NCBI GenBank assembly: GCA_902835305.1
Contig: CADFMD010000008.1
Span: 41,514 to 105,513, forward strand
Length of the DNA: 64,000 nt
Direction of reading: 5' to 3'
Source: Coriobacteriaceae bacterium
GTDB lineage: Bacteria > Actinomycetota > Coriobacteriia > Coriobacteriales > Coriobacteriaceae
Shown here: positions 16,518 to 24,698 of the stretch, in pieces
Layout: the number at the start of each line of letters is the position of its first letter
Position numbering within the stretch: the first letter of the stretch is position 1
Position numbers and translations under genes: made by a program
Notes under the pieces: model-generated
What the model saw: only the letters and a program-made list of their open reading frames with translations
Database searches by the model: none
What the model was told of the DNA's origin: nothing

Positions 16518-18764
16518 ATGTCCGAGACCATTCAGGACCTCTATACCAGCTTCTCCGAGCAGATGGAGCCCATCCAGGAGGACAGCCGCTACTTCCGCTA
16601 TCTGTTTGAGATGGCGCAGGCCTCGGGCACCACGATCGAGCAGCAGCGCGAGGAGCTCGTCAAGGTGGTGGACGAGGAATGGATCAGCATGATCGAGGAC
16701 TCGCTCGACGCCATCAACACCATTATCGAAAAACCGCGCCGCTTCATCACCACCGAGGAAGAGGTGGTGCCGGTCTCGCTCGCCAAAAAGATCAGCGCCG
16801 ACAGCGTCCGTCACCTGAGCCAGAACACGCAGTTCCTGGCGCCGAGCGACGATGGCGGCGTCCATCCCACGCGCATCCTCAACGTCAATACCGTCGAGAC
16901 CTACGACCTGTACGAGAATCGCTTTATCTACCACCTGATTCAGCGCCTGCTGACGTTTGTGGACAAGCGCACCGACGTGGTCTTTTGGTCTACGGGCAAC
17001 GAGATCCGCAACCGCTTTAAGATGCACAGCAAGATCGACGATGCGTACGAAGAGATCGAGTACAACGTCGAGATGACGGTCAAAAACCGCCAGAGCTTTG
17101 CCGAGAACGACGCCGGCAACATGGACGTCTTTATGCGCATCGACCGCGTGCGCCGTCTGGTCATGGCGCTGCGCGGCGCGTCATTCTGCCAGATCATGAA
17201 CGGCTGCAGCGCGGTCCGCAGCCCCATCCAGCGCACCAACCTCATCATGAAGGACCCCAACTACCGCAAGTGCTACCAGCTGTGGCAGTTTATGGAGCGC
17301 TACGACAAGGTGGGCTACAACATCGACGTGCAGCAGCAGTCACTGGCGTTCGATGACGAGTACATGGTGCAGATGTACACCAACCTCATTAACAACTACA
17401 CCGTCTTTAAGAGCCTGACCGATGACGAGCGCAACCTGCAGGAGCTCGAGAGCGTGCAACACGCGCCGGTGGCGCCCAAGTTTATTAAGGAGATTAAGGA
17501 GGAGCAGGTCGATAGCCCCGACCTGCCCGACGTCGAGGTCCGGCGCGTGTTTGTGGAGGAGGTCACGCAGGCCCAGCTCGATGCCGAGCAGGCGCTGGCC
17601 GAGGCCCGCGAGCAGATTGAGGAGCTACAGGGGCAGCTGAAGTCCTGGAAAGTGCAGGCGCACGCGCTGACCGATGAGCGCGACAATCTGGTAGATGAAC
17701 TGGACGAGGCTAAGACACGCGAGCTGGCGTTGACGCAGCGCGCACAGATTGCCGAGGCCGATGTCGAGGAACTGCGCGCCTCGCTGGAGGATGTCGAGGC
17801 CGGTAAAAAAGCTGCCGAGGATGCCGCTGCAGAAGCACGTGAGACCGCGGCGGCTCAGCTTGAGCGGATGCGCGCCGAGGCCGATGCCGAGGTCTCAGTC
17901 GCCCGCGCCGACGCGGACGCCAAGGTTGCTGCCGCCGAGCAGGCGGCTTCCGAGCAGGTCGCGCAGGTTAAGAGCGATGCTACTGCGGCCCTGGCCGCCA
18001 AGACGGCGGCCGACGCTGCCGAGCTGCAGGCCACCAAGGACACTGCTGCGGCCGAGCTCGCCGCCGTGCGCGAGGCCTCTGCCAAGGAGATGGCCGAGCT
18101 GCATGCCAAGTTGGACGCCGCCAAGCTGCAGATCGAGGAAGTGCAGCTGACGGCCGAACGCGATGCTCGCGCCGCGCAGGAGGCGGCCGACGCCTCGGCA
18201 GCCGCAGCGGAGCAGGCGCTCGCCGACACCGTTGCCGCGGCTGAGGCGAAGGTCTCCGCCGCCCAGCAGGCCGCCGATGCCGCAATCGATGCTGCCCGCG
18301 TTGCTGCCGACTCTGCCGTTGAGCAGGCTGCGGTGGATGCCAACGAAAAGGTCGCCGCCGCTGCCGCCGAGCGCGACACCGCCACGCGTGCCGCCGAGGA
18401 GGCCCGTGCCGACGCCGATGCACGCATTGCCGCGGCCGAGCTCGAGGCGGGGGAGCGCATCGAGCAGGAGGTCGCCGCCGTCCGTGCCGCTTGCGAGCGC
18501 GAGGTCGAAGCTGCTCGCGCGGAGATGCAGCAGCGCCTGGACGCGCTGGCGCAAGAGCTGGAGCGGGCCGAGCGCAACCGTGAGCGTGCCGAGCGCCGCG
18601 CCGAGGGCAACAGCCTGTCGCGCTATCTGCTGGCTCGCTTGCGCGGCGAGGCTGGCGAGGGTGTGGCCACCGCGCCTGACGAGGATGGCGCTTCTGCGGC
18701 GGATGCCACCGAGGCCGAGGTCGCTGCCGACCCCGAGACTTCCGCAAAGGACGACGGCAAGTGA
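16518..18764 (+). CDS. DUF2357-like protein with very long coiled coil
   Basis: 748 residues. The N-terminal ~300 residues contain VNTVETYDLYENRFIYHLIQRLLTF and later helical parts resembling DUF2357 proteins, the McrC-like partners of McrB-type ATPases. Those usually end in a PD-(D/E)XK nuclease. Here residues ~345-705 are instead a long Ala/Glu/Lys/Arg heptad-rich coiled coil, then an acidic Ala-rich tail. No nuclease motif, signal peptide or membrane segment is visible. It follows the McrB-like gene by 69 bp, so an ATPase/adaptor pair is the simplest reading. The DUF2357 link is from memory of the family and should be tested; the coiled coil is plain in the sequence. Confidence 0.65.
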   Translation: MSETIQDLYTSFSEQMEPIQEDSRYFRYLFEMAQASGTTIEQQREELVKVVDEEWISMIEDSLDAINTIIEKPRRFITTEEEVVPVSLAKKISADSVRHLSQNTQFLAPSDDGGVHPTRILNVNTVETYDLYENRFIYHLIQRLLTFVDKRTDVVFWSTGNEIRNRFKMHSKIDDAYEEIEYNVEMTVKNRQSFAENDAGNMDVFMRIDRVRRLVMALRGASFCQIMNGCSAVRSPIQRTNLIMKDPNYRKCYQLWQFMERYDKVGYNIDVQQQSLAFDDEYMVQMYTNLINNYTVFKSLTDDERNLQELESVQHAPVAPKFIKEIKEEQVDSPDLPDVEVRRVFVEEVTQAQLDAEQALAEAREQIEELQGQLKSWKVQAHALTDERDNLVDELDEAKTRELALTQRAQIAEADVEELRASLEDVEAGKKAAEDAAAEARETAAAQLERMRAEADAEVSVARADADAKVAAAEQAASEQVAQVKSDATAALAAKTAADAAELQATKDTAAAELAAVREASAKEMAELHAKLDAAKLQIEEVQLTAERDARAAQEAADASAAAAEQALADTVAAAEAKVSAAQQAADAAIDAARVAADSAVEQAAVDANEKVAAAAAERDTATRAAEEARADADARIAAAELEAGERIEQEVAAVRAACEREVEAARAEMQQRLDALAQELERAERNRERAERRAEGNSLSRYLLARLRGEAGEGVATAPDEDGASAADATEAEVAADPETSAKDDGK

Positions 18765-19468
18765 TGAAGCACGTGCTCCGCGTGATCAACGTGTTAGCGA
18801 CCGTGGTGATCCTCGTCGCCTTTGTGGTGCTGCTGCGCACGGTGTTCACGCCCGCCGGCGAGATCCCCACCATCATGGGCTACGGCTTTATGCGTACGCT
18901 GACCGGCTCGATGGAGCCGGCGATTCCCGTGCACTCGTTTATCGTCGTCGATACCGACAACAGCCAGGCCTACCAGGTGGGCGATATCATCACCTTCCAT
19001 TCGTCCGATGACGTGCTGGAGGGTTCGCTCAACACGCACCGCATCGTATCCGTGGAGGCCGCGTCCGACGGCTCGCCGGTCTACCACACCAAGGGTGACG
19101 CCAATCCGGTCGAGGACGCCGCACCCGTGCCCGCCGCCGACGTGGTGGGCCGCGTGGTCTTTGTCTCGGCAGGCCTGGGCGTTGTGGTGTCGCTGCTCAC
19201 CAATCCGCTGCTGTTCTTTCCGTTTATCGTGGTGCCGCTGATCGTGCTGCTGGTGCTCGAAATTCGCCATATGGTCAAGACCACGCAAGAGGTGGCGCGC
19301 GCTGAAGACGAGGCTGCCTTGCGCGCGGCCGTGGAGCAGATTCGCGAAAAGCGCCGCCGCGAGCAGGAGAGCCAGGACGGCGCCAAGGAGCAGGTCGACG
19401 GTGAGGATGCCCAGGGAAGCGCGGAGGCCGACCCCGGCGCCCCAGACGATTCCAACCGCTCGGCATAG
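18764..19468 (+). CDS. Second SipW-type signal peptidase I
   Basis: 234 residues from the ATG at 18764, which overlaps the previous stop (TGATG). N-terminal membrane segment (~10-28), then LTGSMEP with nucleophile S49, VGDIITFH, LNTHRI with H92, TKGDANPV with D112, a second membrane segment (about 138-168) and a charged cytoplasmic helix. Same Ser/His class and topology as the peptidase at 14009, but clearly divergent. Two paralogous SipW enzymes in one operon suggest that substrates are divided between them, or that one acts on a special precursor. Last gene of the operon; no clear terminator follows. Confidence 0.85.
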   Translation: MKHVLRVINVLATVVILVAFVVLLRTVFTPAGEIPTIMGYGFMRTLTGSMEPAIPVHSFIVVDTDNSQAYQVGDIITFHSSDDVLEGSLNTHRIVSVEAASDGSPVYHTKGDANPVEDAAPVPAADVVGRVVFVSAGLGVVVSLLTNPLLFFPFIVVPLIVLLVLEIRHMVKTTQEVARAEDEAALRAAVEQIREKRRREQESQDGAKEQVDGEDAQGSAEADPGAPDDSNRSA

Positions 19469-19593
19469 CTCTTCGGTGCCTTTCGTCCCTGCAATTTGGA
19501 TGCTCGTAGATGTTCCGAATCGCCCGCATTTCCGTATCAATATTCGTGCTACAGTTTGAGCGCTTTGTTGCCAATTGATTTCTGGGGAGTGGA

Positions 19594-20616
19594 ATGGAAC
19601 AGGAGCGCACAGCGCAGCGTGCACGTAAAAAGGCTTCGGTGCCGATGACGGCGGCGGCCGATTTTGTCGTGCCCGAGGGAACTGACGAGCTGAGCCGCAG
19701 CACCCGCCGCGCATGGCGCGACCGCCTCAACGATGCCCAGACGCGCAAGATGGCCCTGGGCACGCTCGCCGCGTTTGCCGGCGGTACGTTTTGGGGTTTT
19801 TCTGGCACCAGTGCCAGCTACCTCTTTGACGTGTGCCATATCGAGACATTTTGGCTGATGAGCGTGCGCCAAGTTATCGCTGGCCTGCTCTTTATGTTCG
19901 TCGTGCTCAGAAAAGATCGCGACCGCCTGGTCAGGCTGTGGACCACCCCTGCCGATCGCAAGCAGCTCATCCTATTTACGATCTTTGGCCTGCTGTTCAA
20001 CCAGCTTTGCTATCTGTCAGCCGTGCGCCTGACCAACGCGGGCACCGCGACCGTCTTCCAGTGCCTGCAGCTGGTGGTCGTCATGGGGTATGCCTGCGTC
20101 ACCGCGCATCGACTGCCGCGCACGCGCGAGGCTCTTGGCATTTTGCTCGCATTGGGCGGAACGTTTTTGATCGCCACGGGCGGCGACCCCAGTACGCTCA
20201 GCATCTCGCCGATGGGCCTGCTCGCGGGCCTTTTGTGCGCAGTGGGCGGTGCCTGCATAGCAATCATCCCTGCCGGAATCCTCAACAAATACGGTAGCCC
20301 GGTCGTCACGGGCTCGGCCATGCTTTCGGCGGGAATCGTGATGAGTATCTTTACCCAGCCGTGGGCGCATATGCCGGCGCTCGGCCCCTCGGGTGTCGGC
20401 GCGCTCGCGATATTTATTGTGGTGGGGTCGTTCTTCGCCTATATGTTCTACATGCAGGGCGTTAAGGAGATTGGCTCGGTGCGCGCGAGCCTCCTTGGAA
20501 CCATGGAGCCGGTTTCGGCCACCATCACCAGCGCCCTTATGCTGGGAACGGTGTTTTTGCCCACCGACCTGGCGGGCTTTGCCATGATTATCGCGATGGT
20601 GTTTTTGACGGTGTAG
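19594..20616 (+). CDS. EamA/DMT-family transporter
   Basis: 340 residues. A basic ~60-residue N-terminus is followed by about ten membrane segments in two similar halves. GGTFWGFSGTSASYLFD begins the first EamA repeat, and GTMEPVSATITSALMLG, typical of the end of the second, precedes the last helix. These carriers move metabolites or drugs across the cytoplasmic membrane; the substrate is not predictable. The gene stands alone between the TasA-like operon and the DUF4012 gene, with GGGGAGTGG before the ATG. Confidence 0.85.
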   Translation: MEQERTAQRARKKASVPMTAAADFVVPEGTDELSRSTRRAWRDRLNDAQTRKMALGTLAAFAGGTFWGFSGTSASYLFDVCHIETFWLMSVRQVIAGLLFMFVVLRKDRDRLVRLWTTPADRKQLILFTIFGLLFNQLCYLSAVRLTNAGTATVFQCLQLVVVMGYACVTAHRLPRTREALGILLALGGTFLIATGGDPSTLSISPMGLLAGLLCAVGGACIAIIPAGILNKYGSPVVTGSAMLSAGIVMSIFTQPWAHMPALGPSGVGALAIFIVVGSFFAYMFYMQGVKEIGSVRASLLGTMEPVSATITSALMLGTVFLPTDLAGFAMIIAMVFLTV

Positions 20617-20765
20617 CTGGCGCCGCCGCCAGGACGGAAAAGGTGTTGTGCCGCATTTTCGCCAATTGATGTCCGTGTCTGGAGTTTAGCTGTCGATGCT
20701 CAAAATGCCATAAACTAGTAACGTTATGGACTTTTTCATTGCGACTCAATTGCGAGGATTTCTTT

Positions 20766-23078
20766 ATGGCTGGTAATCACTTTAAGGGCAGCGATAGCGG
20801 CCGTCCTGCAGTTCCGCCGCGTCCGAACGGGGCTGGTAAGGCCGGCACGCCGGGCGGCGCTGGACAGGGCGGTTCCGGTAAGCGCGTGTCCCCGGGCGAG
20901 ACGGCGATGTTTACCGCTCTGTACGAGCAGTCTCAAAAGGCAAAAAAGACCGGCCGTGCAAGAGGGAATGTCTTTGCGGGCGGTGCAACCTCCGCGTCGC
21001 AGCCGAGCGGGGCTCCTTCGGTACCTGCGAACAACGCAGGTGCTGCCAACGCCGCAAATGCCGCCGGCAACGTTAATGCCGGCAAGGCCGCCAACAATAC
21101 TCCCTCTGCCGGTGGCGCGGGGCTTACGGGTAACCTTGGTACGATTTACACCGGTGCCTCCGAGACTGGCACGTTCGCCCGCCTGGATGATAGCGGTGCC
21201 GAGTTTGCGGGCTCGGGTTCCAAGGAAGATTATTACGATTTTGGCTTGAACTACGGTAGCGACGCTTCGTCGAGTTCGACCTCTGACGGTCTGGTCCGTC
21301 ATCGCCATCGCAAGGGCGAGCGCAAAAAGCGTCACACCGGCGCCATTGTTGCCGCTGTGGTCGCGGTGCTTCTCGTTGCGCTTGGCGCAAGCGGCTTTAT
21401 GCTGCTTAACTCGGCAAAGACCGTAAAGAGCGAAGCGAAGGAGGCTGTCGAGATCGTCGGTGGCCTTAAGGACAAGGTCACGTCGGGCGATTTTTCGACG
21501 CTGCCTGACGACGCGAAGAAGATCGATGAGCTCTGCGACAGCATGAAGGCGGAGACCTCGAGCCCGCTGTGGACGGCGGCTTCGTTTATTCCGGTGTATG
21601 GCGGCGACATCAATGCGGCCCGCACCATGATCGACGCCCTGTCCGATGTCTCGAGCAACGCGCTGGTTCCCATGGCCGACAACCTTTCGCAGGCCACGCC
21701 CGGCAAGTTGTTTCAGGACGGCATGATTAACGTGTCCGCGCTGCAGGCCGTTGCCGATTCGCTTTCCGATAGCTCAAAGGTGTTCAAGAGCGCCAACGAG
21801 AAGGTCCAGGGCATTGGCGATACTCATATTTCCCAGGTGACCGAGCTGGTCGATAAGGCCAAGGACGGCTTTGCCACCCTCAACGGCGCGGTTGACGCGG
21901 CGGAGAAGGTCGCCCCCGTCCTTCCCCAGATGCTCGGCGCCAACGGCCAGACGCGCAACTACCTTGTGTACGCCATGAACAACGTCGAGATTCGTGCCTG
22001 CGGCGGCTTTGGCGGTTCGCAGGGCCTGATTTCGGTCACCGACGGCCAGATGTCGATTGGCGAGTTTGTTCCCCGCATTGGACTCAGCGAGGATGAGGCA
22101 GTCGAGAGCGTCGACGAAGAGGATGAGGCGCTGTTCGGCAACCACAGTAACCTGTACAACTCGGGCAATACCTATTCGCCTGATTGGCCCCGCAACTCGC
22201 AGCGTGTCGCAGCCCTGTGGAAATCTCAATATGGCCAGGACGTTGACGGCGTCGTGGGTATCGACCCGGTGTTCCTGCAGTATCTGCTGGGCCTGGTCGG
22301 TAACGTGTCGCTGCCCGACGGAACGGTTGTCGACGGCACCAACGCCGCAAAGGTCCTCATGCACGATGTGTACTGGAACTATCCGGTCGAGGAGTCGGAC
22401 GGTATCTTTGCGGCTGTTGCCAGCGCCGCCTTCGACAAGATCCTTGGCGGTGTCGGCGATGTCGATGTTACGAAGCTTGTCAGCGCCGTTGAGCGCGGTG
22501 CCGAAGAGGGCCGCCTGATCGCGTGGATGAAAAACGATGACGAGCAGAACGCTATCAAGGAGATGAACATCGATGCCTCGCTGCCCGATCCGGATGACCC
22601 GAGTGAAGATCCCGTTGCTGGTGTCTACTTTAACAACCTGAGCTTCTCCAAGCTCGACTGGTACCTGAATGCCGATACGCAGATTGGCCAGGGCATCAAG
22701 AACGGTGACGGCACATGCTCGTATCGCATCACCGTTACCCTGACGAACATCATGACGCAGGAGGAGGCCGGCAAGCTGCCCGACTACGTCGCGGCGAGCG
22801 CGCCTGATGCCGCGCGCGACGACGAACGTCTGAATGTCTCGTTGTTTGCCCCGACGGGCGGCAACATTACTGGCCTGACCGTCGAGGGCACCCAGTTTGG
22901 TCTTGGCGCCGCTACGTGGCATGGAATCCCCTTCTATTCGGGCACCGTTGACCTGCATGCTGGCGAGACGACGACGATCACATATACGCTGACCACGTCA
23001 GCCGAGGCGGGGGACAAGCCGCTTACGCTGCGTCAGACTCCTACATGCCAGGCGGCTCGCGACAGCGCGTCGGCGTAG
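20766..23078 (+). CDS. DUF4012-domain membrane protein
   Basis: 770 residues from the ATG at 20766 (GCGAGGA upstream). Residues 1-190 form a cytoplasmic, Gly/Ala/Asn/Pro-rich, poorly ordered region. A basic RHRHRKGERKKRH patch and one membrane segment (about 193-213) follow. The remaining ~550 residues lie outside and match the DUF4012 layout: NYLVYAMNNVEIRACGGFGGSQGLISV, DWPRNSQRVAALWKSQYG and GVVGIDPVFLQYLLGLVG. DUF4012 proteins occur with cell-wall and exopolysaccharide genes in Gram-positive bacteria. Their reaction is unknown. Confidence 0.85.
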   Translation: MAGNHFKGSDSGRPAVPPRPNGAGKAGTPGGAGQGGSGKRVSPGETAMFTALYEQSQKAKKTGRARGNVFAGGATSASQPSGAPSVPANNAGAANAANAAGNVNAGKAANNTPSAGGAGLTGNLGTIYTGASETGTFARLDDSGAEFAGSGSKEDYYDFGLNYGSDASSSSTSDGLVRHRHRKGERKKRHTGAIVAAVVAVLLVALGASGFMLLNSAKTVKSEAKEAVEIVGGLKDKVTSGDFSTLPDDAKKIDELCDSMKAETSSPLWTAASFIPVYGGDINAARTMIDALSDVSSNALVPMADNLSQATPGKLFQDGMINVSALQAVADSLSDSSKVFKSANEKVQGIGDTHISQVTELVDKAKDGFATLNGAVDAAEKVAPVLPQMLGANGQTRNYLVYAMNNVEIRACGGFGGSQGLISVTDGQMSIGEFVPRIGLSEDEAVESVDEEDEALFGNHSNLYNSGNTYSPDWPRNSQRVAALWKSQYGQDVDGVVGIDPVFLQYLLGLVGNVSLPDGTVVDGTNAAKVLMHDVYWNYPVEESDGIFAAVASAAFDKILGGVGDVDVTKLVSAVERGAEEGRLIAWMKNDDEQNAIKEMNIDASLPDPDDPSEDPVAGVYFNNLSFSKLDWYLNADTQIGQGIKNGDGTCSYRITVTLTNIMTQEEAGKLPDYVAASAPDAARDDERLNVSLFAPTGGNITGLTVEGTQFGLGAATWHGIPFYSGTVDLHAGETTTITYTLTTSAEAGDKPLTLRQTPTCQAARDSASA

Positions 23079-23114
23079 GGTTTTTCTGGTAGCGCAGATA
23101 ATCGAGTACCATTT

Positions 23115-23149
23115 TGGGGCGGACAGGCAATCTGTTCGCCCCTATTTTG
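23115..23149 (+). terminator. Terminator/attenuator just before glmM
   Basis: Stem GGGGCGGACAG/CTGTTCGCCCC followed by TATTTT. It ends about 12 bp before the glmM start, so the glmM ribosome binding site (AAGGAGAG) lies directly after the hairpin. No separate promoter is obvious between them. Confidence 0.7.
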
Positions 23150-23161
23150 TAAGGAGAGCGC

Positions 23162-24493
23162 ATGAAGTACTTTGGCACCGACGGCTTTCGCGGTGAGGCT
23201 AACGTTGGGCTGACGGTAGAGCACGCTTATAGGATTGGCCGTTTTGTGGGCTGGTATTACGGCGCCAACCGCGAGCGCAAGGCGCGCGTCATCGTGGGTA
23301 AGGACACGCGTCGCTCGAGTTATATGTTCGAGGCGGCGCTGGTGAGTGGCCTGGTCGCGAGCGGTGCGGACGCCTATATGCTGCACGTGATCCCCACGCC
23401 GGGCGTAGCGCATCAGACCGTGGAAGGCTGCTTCGATTGCGGCATCATGATCAGCGCGAGCCACAACCCGTTTTGCGATAACGGCATTAAGCTCGTCAAT
23501 AGCGACGGTTTTAAGATGGACGAGGACGTACTGGAGCTCATCGAGGACTGCGTCGATGGCAAGAGCGAGGTGCCGCTGGCCACGGGCAACCACATCGGCG
23601 CCACGGTGGACTACATGCAGGGCCGCAACCGCTACATTGCCTCGCTCATCGCCAGCGCGAACTATTCGCTGCAGGGCGTCAAGATCGGCATCGACTGCGC
23701 CAACGGCTCGGCGTCCTCGGTGGCCAAGCCGGTGTTCGACGCGCTGGGCGCCGACGTGCGCGTGATCAATGCCGCGCCCGATGGTTTTAACATCAACGTC
23801 GACTGCGGCTCCACGCATATGGAGCGTCTGCAGCGCCACGTGGTGGAGCAGGGCCTGGACGTGGGCTTTGCCTATGACGGCGATGCCGACCGCTGCCTGG
23901 CCGTGGACGAGCGCGGGCGCGTGGTCGATGGCGACCAGATCCTGTACGTGTGCGGCGTGTACCTGAACAAGCACGGTCGCCTTTCGGGCGGTACCGTGGT
24001 TCCGACGATTGCCAGCAACTTTGGCCTGATCAAGTCGTTGGAGCTTGCCGGCCTAAGTGCCGTGACCAGCGGTGTGGGCGACCGTCACGTGTATGCCAAG
24101 ATGCGCGAGGGCGGTTACAGCCTAGGCGGCGAGCAGACGGGCCATACGATCTTTGGCGATATCGAGCGCACGGGCGACGGCATTATGACCTCGCTGCGCG
24201 TGATGGAAGTGATTCGTGCCGAGCGCGAGACACTCTCGCAGCTCACGGCTCCGTGCAAGCTGCTGCCGCAGGCGCAGGTGGCCGTGCGCGTGGCGGACAA
24301 GGACGCCGCGCTCGAGAACATGGGCGTGCAGAACGCCATCGCCGAGGCCGAGGCTGCGCTGGCAGGCGAGGGCCGCGTGCTCGTACGCAAGAGTGGAACC
24401 GAGTCGGTTATCCGCGTGCTGGCCGAGGCACCCGACCAAGCATCCGCCGATGCCGCCATGAAGCGCATTGCCAACGCGTTCGAGGCTCTGTAG
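23162..24493 (+). CDS. glmM: Phosphoglucosamine mutase
   Basis: 443 residues, the usual length. The enzyme converts glucosamine-6-phosphate to glucosamine-1-phosphate for UDP-GlcNAc and peptidoglycan synthesis. Visible motifs: KYFGTDGFRGEAN at the start, active-site serine S100 in ISASHNPFCDNGIKL, the metal-binding loop DGDADRC, the sugar-binding GGEQTGH and the phosphate-binding RKSGTESVIRV near the C-terminus. Start supported by AAGGAGAG. A hairpin (24492-24521, AGTTACGCGGTTT and its complement) follows the stop. Confidence 0.96.
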   Translation: MKYFGTDGFRGEANVGLTVEHAYRIGRFVGWYYGANRERKARVIVGKDTRRSSYMFEAALVSGLVASGADAYMLHVIPTPGVAHQTVEGCFDCGIMISASHNPFCDNGIKLVNSDGFKMDEDVLELIEDCVDGKSEVPLATGNHIGATVDYMQGRNRYIASLIASANYSLQGVKIGIDCANGSASSVAKPVFDALGADVRVINAAPDGFNINVDCGSTHMERLQRHVVEQGLDVGFAYDGDADRCLAVDERGRVVDGDQILYVCGVYLNKHGRLSGGTVVPTIASNFGLIKSLELAGLSAVTSGVGDRHVYAKMREGGYSLGGEQTGHTIFGDIERTGDGIMTSLRVMEVIRAERETLSQLTAPCKLLPQAQVAVRVADKDAALENMGVQNAIAEAEAALAGEGRVLVRKSGTESVIRVLAEAPDQASADAAMKRIANAFEAL

Positions 24494-24523
24494 TTACGCG
24501 GTTTTACCAAACCGCGTAACTGC

Positions 24524-24640
24524 TCGACGCTGCAAACGCCCCTAAGCGGCAATCTGACGTTCAATTTCAAGGGCGCGACCAGAAGGTCAGCGCCCTTTCA
24601 TTTCACGTCACCTTGCTCGCTTAGGGTCGTTTTCGCTGAC
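24524..24640. repeat. Nested palindrome with terminator-like core
   Basis: Outer arms CGCTGCAAACGCCCCTAAGCGG and CGCTTAGGGTCGTTTTCGCTG pair imperfectly. The next layer, CTGACGT/ACGTCA, also pairs. The core is a strong hairpin, AAGGGCGCGACC/GGTCAGCGCCCTT, followed by TCATTT. It lies between convergent genes (glmM and the minus-strand peptidase), where the core could serve as terminator. Confidence 0.75.
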
Positions 24641-24698
24641 GTTGCCAAGACATTGGCGTCAACATAGTTGGCGTTGGCGATGGCGTGCTGGTCAATCC

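Noticed and set aside
14628..17027. Very long minus-strand open frame (799 residues) opposite the AAA+/coiled-coil genes
   Set aside because: It is the antisense shadow of GC-rich genes with strong motifs on the plus strand; its composition is His/Val/Leu-rich without any family-like sequence or ribosome site.
14748..18764. A classical McrBC restriction system
   Set aside because: The ATPase is membrane-anchored, the partner has no visible nuclease domain, and the operon is full of secretion genes.
21774..22958. 394-residue minus-strand frame inside the DUF4012 gene
   Set aside because: Shadow frame; the plus-strand protein has the expected conserved blocks across the same region.
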